A DNA stretch of 64,000 nucleotides from Methanofollis sp. W23 (GTDB lineage Archaea; Halobacteriota; Methanomicrobia; Methanomicrobiales; Methanofollaceae), in the NCBI RefSeq assembly GCF_017875325.1, contig NZ_JAGGMN010000001.1, forward strand, positions 1,818,140-1,882,139. Direction: 5' to 3'. A program made the position numbers and the translations under genes. The notes beneath the pieces are model-generated. The model searched no databases and was not told the DNA's origin. It saw nothing but the letters and a program-made list of their open reading frames with translations. This document shows, in pieces, positions 16,676-25,350 of this stretch; the stretch's first letter is position 1; the number at the start of each line of letters is the position of its first letter.

Positions 16676-17710
16676 ATGCGGGGGGAAGTCAATCTTGAAC
16701 GCCGGGCCATCTCTCTTCTTTCATCCGTACTGAGTCCTTCCGGTGTGTTCGACGCATACAGAAACATCAGGGGCGGCATCCAGGGCGGAGCCACCATCTA
16801 CACCTTCCACCGCGTCGGCCCCCAGCGTCACGACTGGCTCATCCCGACGATGGAGACCCCCGAGTTCGAGCAGGTGGTCAGGTGGCTGACCAGGACCCAC
16901 CGCCTCCTCCCCCTCGACGAGATCGTCGCCGCCCTCCAGGAAGGCCGGGCCCTGCCCGACGGCACCGCGGCGATCACCTTCGACGACGGCTACCAGGACA
17001 TCTACACCCACGCCTGGCCCGTGCTCCAGAACTACAAGGTGCCGGCCACGGTCTTTCTCACCACCGGCCCCATGGACCGCCGGGAACTCTTCTGGTTCGA
17101 CCGGTTCAGGCACATCATCCACACCACCGAGAAGAGGGGCTTTGAGATGGAAGGGTTTGGCAGGTTCCCGCTTCGGACCCAGACCGACAGGTTCAGGGCC
17201 GTCACCTCAATCGAGCGCTCGGTCCTCAAGGTCGCCGAGGAGGCCGAGAAACTCGCATACATCCGTGCGATCGAAGAAGACCTCGCCGTCGACCCCCCCG
17301 AGATCGGGGACGACTACATCCTCACCTGGGACCAGGTCAGGGAGATGGCCCAGGACAGCGTCACCTTCGGCTCGCACACCGTCACCCACCCGCAGCTCAC
17401 CCACCTCCCGGTCAGGCAGGCAGCGGCCGAGATCAGGGACTCGAAACGGCGAATCGAGGAAGAGACCGGGACCGAGGTCCACTTCCTCTCCTACCCCAAT
17501 GGCAGCGCCACCGACACCTCGGTCGAGGTCCAGACACTGGTCAAGGAGGCCGGGTACCTCTCGGCCTTCTGCGGGGTGCCCGGGCAGGTGAGGGCCGGGG
17601 CCAACCCCTTCATGCTCAACCGGGTCTTCTCTGGCTGGGACTTCGACACCTTCAAGTTCTTCGGTTCAGGGGCGTTTGCCGATCTTGCCAGGTTCCATTT
17701 CAGGCGGTGA
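16676..17710 (+). CDS. Polysaccharide deacetylase (NodB/carbohydrate esterase 4 family)
   Basis: 344 residues. The NodB homology domain has motif 1 TFDDGY (Asp103, Asp104), motif 2 SHTVTH (His234, His238) as metal ligands, and a later SYPNG motif. Members remove N- or O-acetyl groups from amino-sugar polymers or lipid-linked sugars. There is no signal peptide, so action on a cytoplasmic or membrane-surface glycan intermediate is more likely than secretion. About 100 residues between motifs 1 and 2 (140-220) are longer than in minimal NodB. The acyltransferase gene starts 5 bases after its stop; the two almost certainly work together. Confidence 0.93.
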   Translation: MRGEVNLERRAISLLSSVLSPSGVFDAYRNIRGGIQGGATIYTFHRVGPQRHDWLIPTMETPEFEQVVRWLTRTHRLLPLDEIVAALQEGRALPDGTAAITFDDGYQDIYTHAWPVLQNYKVPATVFLTTGPMDRRELFWFDRFRHIIHTTEKRGFEMEGFGRFPLRTQTDRFRAVTSIERSVLKVAEEAEKLAYIRAIEEDLAVDPPEIGDDYILTWDQVREMAQDSVTFGSHTVTHPQLTHLPVRQAAAEIRDSKRRIEEETGTEVHFLSYPNGSATDTSVEVQTLVKEAGYLSAFCGVPGQVRAGANPFMLNRVFSGWDFDTFKFFGSGAFADLARFHFRR

Positions 17711-17715
17711 TTAGT

Positions 17716-18804
17716 ATGAAGATGAAGGTGCGGACCATCAACACCGACGAGTATGAAGGCCTTGCGGCCTTCCTTGCAACGCAGGTCGAGACCGACCCGG
17801 CCGAACTCTGGCTGAGCAGGTTTGGCATGTGGTGGGAGAACAACCCCGCCATGGCCGAAGGGATCCCGCGGGGATGGGTGATCGAGGACGACGAGCACGA
17901 GATCGCCGGGTTCCTCGGCAACATCCCGGTGCCCTTCTGGGTCGACGGCCACCTCGCTCTCGCCCGTGCCGCCTCCTCCTGGTATGTCCGCCCCGAGGTG
18001 CGGGGGGTGCTCGGGCTCCAGCTCAACATCGCCTACTCGCGCCAGAAGGACGCCGACCTCTTTATCAGGACGACCCCGAACGAACTGGTCCAGGCGATGC
18101 TCCCGCGTCTGGGGTTCGAACGGGCCGCCTTCCCGGTCGGCGGCCGGGAATATCTGTGCGTCCGCGACTATGGCGGGGCGGCGGCGCTGTACGGTGCAAG
18201 TCCGGGGACCGGCGGGACAAAACGGGCGCTCACCTCCCTTGCCCGCGGCCCGCTCACCGCAGTCTCGCCGCTCCTCCTGCGCCACCGTGCCGGAGGCGGG
18301 CCCGAGGCCGCCGCCGGTGCATGGGAGGTCTGCACCAGGTGCGGGCGAGAGTTCACCGCCTGCTGGGAAGAGTTCAGGCGGCCGGGCACCGCCTCGGTCG
18401 CCCGCGACGCACAGACCCTGGAATGGCTCTACTTCTCAGAGCCCGTCGCCGGGAAACGGACCGTCGTGGCGTGCCGGGACAAAGATGGCGAACTCGCCGG
18501 CTACTGCGCCTTCGACCTGCTCACCCCGTACGGCGCCGGGGTGCAGGTGCTCATCCTCCGCGACGCCTTCCTCCCTGACCGTGCGACTGCCAGGACCGCC
18601 GTCGCCGCAGGGAAGGCGCTGGCCGAGGAGAAGGACGCCGCCACCGTTGCGTTCTGGCCGGCCTCGCGCAGGATGGAGGAGGTGCTCAAGGCCGAGGCCA
18701 CCACCTCCAGGCAGACCGACTACGGGTATTTCTACCGCTGGGGCCGGGCCGGACCGGCGGTGCTGCTCCCCTCGACCGTCGACCCTGACCGCGGGACGCT
18801 GTAG
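17716..18804 (+). CDS. GNAT-like acyltransferase, probably tandem domain
   Basis: 362 residues from ATG 17716, placed behind GGTGATTAGT; a GTG at 17707 would overlap the deacetylase stop. The first half has a GNAT pattern: WVIEDDEHEIAGFLGNIPV, a strand then VRPEVRGVLGLQLNIAYSR (acyl-CoA or carrier pyrophosphate loop region) and PNELVQAMLPRLGF. The second half (about 205-350) repeats the theme with a CTRCG pair and DGELAGYCAFDLL. NodA, which N-acylates deacetylated sugars from a carrier protein, is also GNAT-fold; the substrate here is inferred from neighbours. Its last 73 bases overlap the 3' end of the convergent acyl ligase gene. Confidence 0.75.
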   Translation: MKMKVRTINTDEYEGLAAFLATQVETDPAELWLSRFGMWWENNPAMAEGIPRGWVIEDDEHEIAGFLGNIPVPFWVDGHLALARAASSWYVRPEVRGVLGLQLNIAYSRQKDADLFIRTTPNELVQAMLPRLGFERAAFPVGGREYLCVRDYGGAAALYGASPGTGGTKRALTSLARGPLTAVSPLLLRHRAGGGPEAAAGAWEVCTRCGREFTACWEEFRRPGTASVARDAQTLEWLYFSEPVAGKRTVVACRDKDGELAGYCAFDLLTPYGAGVQVLILRDAFLPDRATARTAVAAGKALAEEKDAATVAFWPASRRMEEVLKAEATTSRQTDYGYFYRWGRAGPAVLLPSTVDPDRGTL

Positions 18805-20300
18805 CCCTGCACCTCGTCCCCGGCCTTGAGGGCGGCGACCACATGGTGGAGCCTGACCAGGTCCAGTTTGTCTGAGGCGTTGAGCGGCATGGCCTGCGCA
18901 AAGACCACGGCCCTGGGGACCTTGTACGACGGGAGGGAGGCGCGGCAGAGGCTCATGATCTCGTCGTGAAGCGCGGCCGAGGGGTCGCGGACCGGTTGGA
19001 CGACGGCCACCGCCGCCTCGCCCATGAGGGTGTCCTGGACGGCGACGACCGCGGTCTCGCTCACCCCGGCATGAGTGTTGATGAGGTCTTCGACCTCGCG
19101 GGGGGTGATCCGGTGTCCGGCCGACTTGATGACCGTGTTGTCCCGGCCTTTGAAATAGATGTAGCCGTCTTCGTCGACGGTGCCGAGGTCGCCGGTGTAG
19201 AGCCTGCCGTTTCGCAGTTTTGCGGCGGTGGCCTCGGGGTCCTTGAAGTAGCCCTGCATCAGGGTCGGGCCGAGCACGGTGATCTCGCCGACCTCGCCGG
19301 GCGCCACGGGCCGGTCGTCTGGGCCGAGGACTTCGAGGCTGACGCCTGGCATCCCCTTGCCAAGCGACCCGATCTTTTCGTGGAGGAGGGCGGGGTCGAG
19401 GATCGAGATCCGTGCCGTCGCCTCGGTGGCGCCGTAATAGATGTAGAGATCTTTGGCAGGGAAGGTCTCGGTGATCGTCCTGACATATTTCTCGTCGAGG
19501 TGCCCGCCGCCGCAGGTCATGTAGCGCAGGCTCGGGAGGGCGCTCGTGAGGAAGGGGGTGCGGTGGATGAGGATCTGGTAGGTGCTCGGCACGCCGTAGA
19601 TCCCGGTGCACCCGTAGCCCTCGATCTCGGGGATGACGGTGCCAAGGAAGATCGAGGTGTGCAGGACCAGGCTCCCGCCGACCCTGAGGTGGGTGTGGAG
19701 GACCGAGACCCCGTAGCAGTAGGTGAAGGGCAGGACGGCGCAGGCGCGGTCGGCGTCGGTGAGGCGCATCACGGCGAGGATCGCTTCAGAGTTGGTGATG
19801 AGGTGGCGGTGCGGGATCATCACGCCTTTTTTCTCGCCGGTGCTCCCTGAGGTAAAGAGGATCTGGGCGGTCTCGTCGGCGTCGGTCTCGTCCACCCATG
19901 CCTCGTCGGTGGGACGAAGGGCGACGAGGGCGGCAAGGTCGGCCTCAGAGAAGACCGGCCACTCCTCGCCGAGTTTGGGCCTGAACTTCTCCTGGACGCA
20001 GCAGCAGGAAAATTCGCAGAGGGCGCCGATCTTTGCGAGTTGGTCCTGTGCGACCCTGGTCTCGACGAGCACGGCGATGTTCCCGCTTTTCATGGCGGCG
20101 AGGTAGCAGAGAGTGAAGTAGAGGCTGTTCTCGGCGAGGACGAGGATCCGGTTCCCCTGTCCGTAGGTCTCTCCGAAGTGTCTGGCAAGGGCGTTCACCT
20201 GCCAGAAGAGGTCACGGTGGGTGATCGTCTCCTTCGGCCCGGCAAGAAAGAGGGTGTCACGCTCCCTGGTGTGCTCGAAGAGGTAGTCGACGAAGTTCAT
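18732..20300 (-). CDS. AMP-forming acyl ligase / acyl-CoA synthetase-like adenylating enzyme
   Basis: 522 residues from ATG 20300. The ANL-superfamily motifs are complete: phosphate loop ILFTSGSTGEKKGV (147-160), YYGATEATARIS, LYTGDLGTVDEDGYIYFKGR, the hinge and SAGHRITPREVE, and a C-terminal lysine in LNASDKLDL that catalyses adenylation. It activates a carboxylic acid as acyl-AMP and passes it to a thiol. Because the ACP gene overlaps it by 4 bases (ATGA), the acceptor is probably that carrier. An open frame extends far upstream but covers the ACP and AcpS genes. The final 24 codons lie opposite the end of the GNAT gene. Confidence 0.92.
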   Translation of the reverse strand: MNFVDYLFEHTRERDTLFLAGPKETITHRDLFWQVNALARHFGETYGQGNRILVLAENSLYFTLCYLAAMKSGNIAVLVETRVAQDQLAKIGALCEFSCCCVQEKFRPKLGEEWPVFSEADLAALVALRPTDEAWVDETDADETAQILFTSGSTGEKKGVMIPHRHLITNSEAILAVMRLTDADRACAVLPFTYCYGVSVLHTHLRVGGSLVLHTSIFLGTVIPEIEGYGCTGIYGVPSTYQILIHRTPFLTSALPSLRYMTCGGGHLDEKYVRTITETFPAKDLYIYYGATEATARISILDPALLHEKIGSLGKGMPGVSLEVLGPDDRPVAPGEVGEITVLGPTLMQGYFKDPEATAAKLRNGRLYTGDLGTVDEDGYIYFKGRDNTVIKSAGHRITPREVEDLINTHAGVSETAVVAVQDTLMGEAAVAVVQPVRDPSAALHDEIMSLCRASLPSYKVPRAVVFAQAMPLNASDKLDLVRLHHVVAALKAGDEVQGYSVPRSGSTVEGSSTAGPARPQR

Positions 20301-20548
20301 ACCGCCCCCTCCTCCAGGTGGGAGAAGACGACGGCCCTGACCTTGCCGAAGTCTTCCATCTCGACGATCTCGTCCATGTCCAGGGTGATCCCGAAGGCCT
20401 CCTCGAGGGCGGCCACGAGTTCGAGGTGTTTGAGCGAGTCCCAGAGTTCGTGGGTGTTGTACCCGATCTCGTCGGTGAGGTCTGAGGCTCGAACGCCGAT
20501 GATCTCGCAGAAGATTTTTTCTATTCTTTGATGTGGTCCTTTTTCCAT
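20297..20548 (-). CDS. Acyl carrier protein
   Basis: 83 residues, normal ACP size and acidic. The phosphopantetheine attachment serine is Ser38 in ELWDSLKHLELVAALEE, and a GITLDMDEI helix follows. Carrier proteins are uncommon in archaea, which make isoprenoid lipids, so this one likely serves a specialised pathway and not fatty acid synthesis. It overlaps acpS by 28 bases upstream and the ligase by 4 bases downstream. Confidence 0.93.
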   Translation of the reverse strand: MEKGPHQRIEKIFCEIIGVRASDLTDEIGYNTHELWDSLKHLELVAALEEAFGITLDMDEIVEMEDFGKVRAVVFSHLEEGAV

Positions 20549-20913
20549 CCGTCCCCCTCCATCGCGACTGCGCAGGCGACCGCGATGTCCCCGTCGTGCG
20601 AGAGGCTGACAAGGACAGTGACCATACTGGCATTGGGGGATATTAAGGTAACGGACGGCACCCCTGACGGGGTGTTTGTGATCTCGATTTTGTTCATCGC
20701 AAGGCGGTCAAAACCGATGGAAGAGAGGGCTTTGGTGACGGCCTCTTTCCCGGCGAACCTGGCGGCGAGGTGGGGGGCGGGGTCTCCTCGCGAGAAGCAG
20801 GCGGCGAGTTCGGCCGGGGTGAAGACTCGTTCCAGGAAGTGACGGTCGTGGTCGAGGGTCTTTCCTTTGAATCGGGTGATCACGACGACGTCGGTCCCGA
20901 TGCCTGGTATCAT
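20521..20913 (-). CDS. acpS: Holo-[acyl-carrier-protein] synthase (phosphopantetheinyl transferase)
   Basis: 130 residues from ATG 20913. AcpS motifs are present: GIGTDVV with Mg ligand Asp8, and ARFAGKEAVTKAL with Glu57. It moves 4'-phosphopantetheine from CoA to Ser38 of the adjacent carrier. The ending DGWKKDHIKE overlaps the ACP start. The order acpS-ACP-ligase is a self-contained unit for making, charging and loading one carrier. The upstream frame extension to 21021 lacks family residues. Confidence 0.92.
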   Translation of the reverse strand: MIPGIGTDVVVITRFKGKTLDHDRHFLERVFTPAELAACFSRGDPAPHLAARFAGKEAVTKALSSIGFDRLAMNKIEITNTPSGVPSVTLISPNASMVTVLVSLSHDGDIAVACAVAMEGDGWKKDHIKE

Positions 20914-21030
20914 CTGGCCGGGGGTTGTCGGGAGGGGGATATAGATGTTGTGGAGGACGCCACCCCCCCGATTAGAATTGAACAAACTTCGCCAGGTCCA
21001 CAGATCCCCATCCCCCGTCAATCACCACCG

Positions 21031-21129
21031 CGGGGGTCCGGGGGCGGAGTCCCCCGGCGGATGATGAGAAGACACGTACCTGATCCTCCTCGATCGCCTC
21101 CTCATGAAGATCACGCAGGAACACCACCC
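21031..21129 (+). repeat. 99-base repeat, copy 1 of 2
   Basis: Identical by eye to 21488-21586: palindromic core, GATGATGAGAAGACACG, a CCTGATCCTCCTCGATCGCC stretch and ATGAAGATCACGCAGG. It lies inside the larger repeat block. Confidence 0.85.
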
Positions 21130-21487
21130 GCCCGATTAGAACTGGGAGACCCTCACCAGGGTCACGGATTCCCATCCCCCGCCAATCACCACCGCGGGGG
21201 TCCGGGGGCAAGGCCCCCGGCGAACGATACAAAAGTACCCGCCTGGTCCTCCTCGCTCGCCTCCTCATGAAGATTGGTCGGGGGCGGCACCCGCCGGATC
21301 AGAATTGGGCGACCTTCACCAGATCCACCTCAGTCATCTCCACGATCACTCAACGACGGTGCTCGGTGGCCTTTCGGCCCCCTTCGCTCCTCGTGATGAA
21401 GATTGGGCGAGGACGGCAGAACGCGGATCGAAAGAGGAAGACCCTCACCAGATCCACCTGATGCCGTCCTCCAACCAATCGCCACGC

Positions 21488-21586
21488 CGGGGGTCCGGGG
21501 GCGGAGTCCCCCGGCGGATGATGAGAAGACACGTACCTGATCCTCCTCGATCGCCTCCTCATGAAGATCACGCAGGAACACCACCC
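21488..21586 (+). repeat. 99-base repeat, copy 2 of 2
   Basis: Direct copy of 21031-21129, 457 bases further on. Lack of divergence between non-coding copies implies recent duplication or gene conversion. Confidence 0.85.
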
Positions 21587-21882
21587 CCCTGATCAGAATT
21601 GGGTGACCTTCACCAGATCCACAGAACCCCATCCCCCGCCAATCGCCACGGCGGGGGTCCGGGGGCAAGGCCCCCGGCGGATGATGAGAAGACACTCACC
21701 AGATCAGAACAGAAAGACCCTCATCAGATCCACAGAACCCCATCCCCCGCCTATCGCCGCGGCGGGGTCCGGGGGCGGAGTCCCCCGGCGAACAAGGAGA
21801 GGTACACCCCCCACACCTCAATTGCGCCCCCCCCCATACACACCAAGAAGAATTTACATCTCTACCGCCCAAGATCGCAACC

Positions 21883-22329
21883 ATGCAGATCGCAGTCATC
21901 GGTGCCAGTAACGCATCGCCAGAAGAGGTCGAGGCCGCCGAGACCGTCGGCTACCTCCTTGCACAGAACGGAGCCATCGTCGTCTGCGGAGGGCTCGGCG
22001 GCGTCATGGAAGCCGCATGCCGGGGGGCAAAAGAGGGCGGCGGGACCACCGTCGGGATCATCTCAGGGACCAATGGCGAGAACCCGTACGTCGACGTCGT
22101 GGTGAGGAGCGACCTGGGACATGCGAGGAACACCCTGGTCGTCAGTTCGGCCGACGCCGTCGTCGCCGTCGGCGGGGAATACGGCACGCTCTCCGAGATC
22201 GCCCTTGCGCTCAAGATGAAAAAATCGGTCTTCGGGGTGAAGACCTGGGAGATCGACGGCGTCTTCCCGTGCTCCACCCCTGAAGAGGCCGTGCTCACGG
22301 CAGTACGCGCCGCACGCCTGTCTCACTGA
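21883..22329 (+). CDS. SLOG/LOG-like nucleotide-binding protein (TIGR00725 type)
   Basis: 148 residues. A Rossmann-like fold with IAVIGASNA at the start, a glycine loop CGGLGGVMEAACRGAKEGGG (32-51) and VGGEYGTLSEIALALK, equivalent to the PGGxGTxxE loop of LOG proteins. The family binds nucleotides or nucleotide-derived ligands; the exact role of this subgroup is not settled. A TATA-like element (AATTTACATC, 21851-21860) lies at leaderless spacing. The last 35 bases overlap the convergent MoeA-fusion gene. Confidence 0.85.
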   Translation: MQIAVIGASNASPEEVEAAETVGYLLAQNGAIVVCGGLGGVMEAACRGAKEGGGTTVGIISGTNGENPYVDVVVRSDLGHARNTLVVSSADAVVAVGGEYGTLSEIALALKMKKSVFGVKTWEIDGVFPCSTPEEAVLTAVRAARLSH

Positions 22330-24154
22330 CCCGGTAGCCCCCGAGGGCGGTGAGCACCCCTTTGAACTCCTCGGACGAGACCGCCCTGAGGAGGGCGGCG
22401 ACCCGCGGGTCGTCGAGAGTCTCGGCACGGAGCACCAGTTCGTAGCGCTCGGTGGCGACCGGCGTGAAGGCCAGACCGAGCGCCTTCGCCGCCGAGTACA
22501 CTCCCATCCCGCACTCGGCCTCCCCCGACCGCACGGCCAGGGCGACGCCGAGATGGGTCGTGAACTCCCGGTCGTAGCCCGCGATGGTCGCCGGGTCGGT
22601 CCCCTCCTCCCTGAGAAGATGGTCGAGGAGGATCCTGGTCCCCGACCCCTTCTGCCGGTTCGCATACCGCAACGTCGGGAGATCCTCGAACTCGACCGGG
22701 TCCCTGGCGATGAGCCCCTGCTCACGCTCGGCCACGCAGACACAGACCAGGTCTTCGTTCGGCATATATTTCTTCAGATACGGGAGGTTGTACTCCCCGT
22801 CGGCGCCCAGCAGATGCATCGGCGCCGCATGACACTGCCGCTTCTTGAGAGTGAGCAGACCGCCCATCGACCCGACATGGGTGGAGTGGACCTCCACGCC
22901 CTGCGGCCTCACCAGGTCGGCAAGCGAGTCGAGGGCCGGGTCATGACTCCCGGTGACCAGGACGGCCTCTTTTGCCTGCCGGCGCGGGACCATCAGCCTG
23001 GCCGTGACCGCCTCGCCGGCCTCGACCCCTTCTTTCGCCGACGGGATGGTCATCAGGGCGTTCGCCCGCACCGCACTCATCTGGACCCCGGCCCCCCGCG
23101 ACTGCGGGACGGCCACCCAGGAATCCCCGATCCGGCCCACCGAGAGCAGGACGAACTCGTCGGTCCCGATGTCAGAGTGGAGCGTGGTGGTGAGCGTCGC
23201 CTCGACGGTCTCCGGGTCAGGGACCGGGAACCCGTAGCCGGCGACGAGCGGGGTGATCACCTCGCGCAGGATCGTGAAGGCCGCCAGCGGATACCCAGGC
23301 AGCCCGATGACCGGTTTGCCCCGGATCTTTCCGATGATCACCGGCTTGGCCGGTTTGATCCCGACCCCGTGCACCAGCACCTCGCCGAACTCGTCGATGA
23401 GCGAGGCGGTGAAGTCCCGCGTCCCTGCCGACGACCCGGCCGAGACGATGAGGAGGTCGTTCTCCTCGATCCCCTTCTCGATCGCCGCCCTGATCAGGTC
23501 GGGTTCGTCTGGGACGATCCCGTACCTTGTCGGCGTCACCCCAAGCGACCGCAGGTGGGCGGCGGCCATGAGCGAGTTGCTCTCCACCGTCTGCCCGGCC
23601 CCCGGCCTCGTGCCTGGGGGCACCAGTTCGCTCCCTGTCGGGATGATCCCGGCGCGGAGGGCGAGCACCGGCATCTCGGTCACCCCGTAGGCCGCCAGGG
23701 CCCCGAGTTCGTGGGGCCTGACCGTGTGCAGGGACGGGAGGATCATCTCAGACTCCCCGATGTCCTCGCCCACCGGACGGATATGCTGCCAGGGTGCGGC
23801 CGGTTTCCTGATGGTGTAGGTCCCGTCCTCGCCGAGCCAGACGTCCTCGATCATCACGACGGCGTCGTACTCGTTTGGGACCAGGTTGCCGGTGTTCACC
23901 CGCAGGGCGTCCGGAAGAGTGACCGCCCGCGTCTCGCTCGCACCGGTCGTGTCCGCACTCCGGACGGCGATCCCGTCCATCGCCGAGAGGTGGACGCCAG
24001 GCACCGAGAAGCGTGCGAAGATCGGGGCTGCGGTCACCCGGCCCGAGGCCTCGTCGAGCGGGACCGTCTCGGTTCCGGGGCGGCCGCCGCACTCGTCTCG
24101 CACGATCTCAAGCGCCCGTGCGAGGGAGACGAGGTCGAGGTAGCGCCTTACCAC
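22295..24154 (-). CDS. MoeA-like molybdopterin molybdenumtransferase fused to a periplasmic-binding-protein-like domain
   Basis: 619 residues from a GTG start. Residues 1-400 are a complete MoeA: SAMDGIAVRS near the start, IIPTGSELVPPG, SAGSSAGTRDF and VIGLPGYPLAAF. MoeA inserts molybdenum or tungsten into molybdopterin. Residues about 410-619 (VLVTGSHDPALDSLADLV onward to VYSAAKALGLAFTPV) match the PBP-like ligand-binding domain found fused to MoeA in archaea and some bacteria, perhaps sensing oxyanion. It overlaps moeA by 7 bases and the SLOG gene convergently by 35. Confidence 0.93.
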   Translation of the reverse strand: MVRRYLDLVSLARALEIVRDECGGRPGTETVPLDEASGRVTAAPIFARFSVPGVHLSAMDGIAVRSADTTGASETRAVTLPDALRVNTGNLVPNEYDAVVMIEDVWLGEDGTYTIRKPAAPWQHIRPVGEDIGESEMILPSLHTVRPHELGALAAYGVTEMPVLALRAGIIPTGSELVPPGTRPGAGQTVESNSLMAAAHLRSLGVTPTRYGIVPDEPDLIRAAIEKGIEENDLLIVSAGSSAGTRDFTASLIDEFGEVLVHGVGIKPAKPVIIGKIRGKPVIGLPGYPLAAFTILREVITPLVAGYGFPVPDPETVEATLTTTLHSDIGTDEFVLLSVGRIGDSWVAVPQSRGAGVQMSAVRANALMTIPSAKEGVEAGEAVTARLMVPRRQAKEAVLVTGSHDPALDSLADLVRPQGVEVHSTHVGSMGGLLTLKKRQCHAAPMHLLGADGEYNLPYLKKYMPNEDLVCVCVAEREQGLIARDPVEFEDLPTLRYANRQKGSGTRILLDHLLREEGTDPATIAGYDREFTTHLGVALAVRSGEAECGMGVYSAAKALGLAFTPVATERYELVLRAETLDDPRVAALLRAVSSEEFKGVLTALGGYRVSETGVRRVLP

Positions 24155-25350
24155 AGGACCACCTCCACCTCGTCGCCCTCTTCAAATCCTTCCCTGGTCG
24201 CCGGGACGACGACGACGCCGTCGCTCCTGACCAGAGTGTTGAGGAGTCCCGACTTCCCAAAGACCGGGACCGCCTCGCCGGCCTCGACTTTCACCCGCAC
24301 ATGGTCCTCCCGGCCTTTCGCCGAGGGGATGTTCGCGGCCAGGCGCACCCGCACCCGCCGCGCTGCCACCGGGGCACCGGCGGCACGGGCGAGGAGCGGG
24401 GCGACGACGGTGGTGAGGACGATGTAGGCCGAGCCCGGATGCCCGGGCAGACCGATGACCGGCGTCGTCTCGACGCGGCCGAGGATCGTCGGTTTGCCCG
24501 GCGAAAGGGCGATCCCGTGCACGAGCACCGTACCAAGTTCGCCGATGACTCCGGCGCTCATGTCACGCACGTCCTTGGACGATCCCCCAGAGATGAGGAC
24601 AAGGTCGCACTCCTCGACCGCCTGCGTGAGGACCGGTCTGAGGAGGGCGGGGTCGTCCTTGATGATCCCGTAGCGCTTTGCCTCGCACCCGTGCTCGCGG
24701 GCGAACCCGGCGCAGAGATACGAGTTGGCGTCCCGCACGCGTCCTGGGGCGAGGGGAGTGTCGGCAGGCACCACCTCGTTCCCGGTCGAGATGACCCCCA
24801 CGACCGGGACCTTCTTCACCGGCACGCGGGTCACGCCTGCCGAGGCGAGCACCCCGAGGTCCTGCGGGGTGAGCCGCCGGCCCGCCGGGAGGACGACCGC
24901 ACCGGCGGCAAAGTCCTCGTCATGACTGAGGACGTTCTCGCCCGGCGCCACCGCATGGTGGACGAGCACCTCGTCTTCCAGCGTCTCGGAATACTCGACC
25001 ATGGCGACGGCGTCGGCGCCCGGCGGCAGCACTCCGCCGGTCGGGATGTACCAGCAGGTCCCGCTCTCCACCGTGCCGGGCGGCGCCTGGCCCATCTCGA
25101 CTCGTCCCTTGAGGCTGAGCATCGCGGGCAATGCCTCTGAGGCCCCGGTGGTGTCCCTGGCGGTCACGGCATACCCGTCCACCACCGAGCGGTCGAAACC
25201 GGGAAGGTCGGCGGCGGCGGTGACGTCCTCGGCAAGCACCCGGTGGAGAGCGTCCTCAAGCCCCACCTCTTCGGTGCCGACCTCGGGGGCGATCGAGCGT
25301 GCCACCTCGACCGCCTCTTCGACCGGCACCACCTCAAGAAAGAGACTCAT
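24148..25350 (-). CDS. moeA: Molybdopterin molybdenumtransferase MoeA
   Basis: 400 residues from ATG 25350, which overlaps the stop of the small upstream gene as ATGA. MoeA landmarks: FDRSVVDGYAVTARD, VISTGNEVVPADTPLA, ISGGSSKDVRDM, VIGLPGHPGSAY and a C-terminal beta-barrel. It is a second MoeA beside the fused form. Paired paralogues in methanogens have been suggested to handle Mo and W separately, relevant to formylmethanofuran and formate dehydrogenases; that split is inference here. Confidence 0.94.
   Translation of the reverse strand: MSLFLEVVPVEEAVEVARSIAPEVGTEEVGLEDALHRVLAEDVTAAADLPGFDRSVVDGYAVTARDTTGASEALPAMLSLKGRVEMGQAPPGTVESGTCWYIPTGGVLPPGADAVAMVEYSETLEDEVLVHHAVAPGENVLSHDEDFAAGAVVLPAGRRLTPQDLGVLASAGVTRVPVKKVPVVGVISTGNEVVPADTPLAPGRVRDANSYLCAGFAREHGCEAKRYGIIKDDPALLRPVLTQAVEECDLVLISGGSSKDVRDMSAGVIGELGTVLVHGIALSPGKPTILGRVETTPVIGLPGHPGSAYIVLTTVVAPLLARAAGAPVAARRVRVRLAANIPSAKGREDHVRVKVEAGEAVPVFGKSGLLNTLVRSDGVVVVPATREGFEEGDEVEVVLW

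Larger units (their letters stand above)
21010..21830. repeat. Block of GC-rich palindromic repeats
   Basis: Five palindromic cores (near 21031, 21193, 21488, 21655 and 21763) of the type GGGGGTCCGGGGGC...CCCCCGG, joined by shared linkers such as CTCATGAAGATTGG and TCACCAGATCCAC. There are no coding features. The block fills most of the 969-base gap upstream of acpS. Confidence 0.8.

Noticed and set aside
20301-20633. N-terminal extension of the acyl ligase
   Set aside because: It covers the ACP and AcpS genes in another frame; the ligase fold begins at MNFVDYLFEH.
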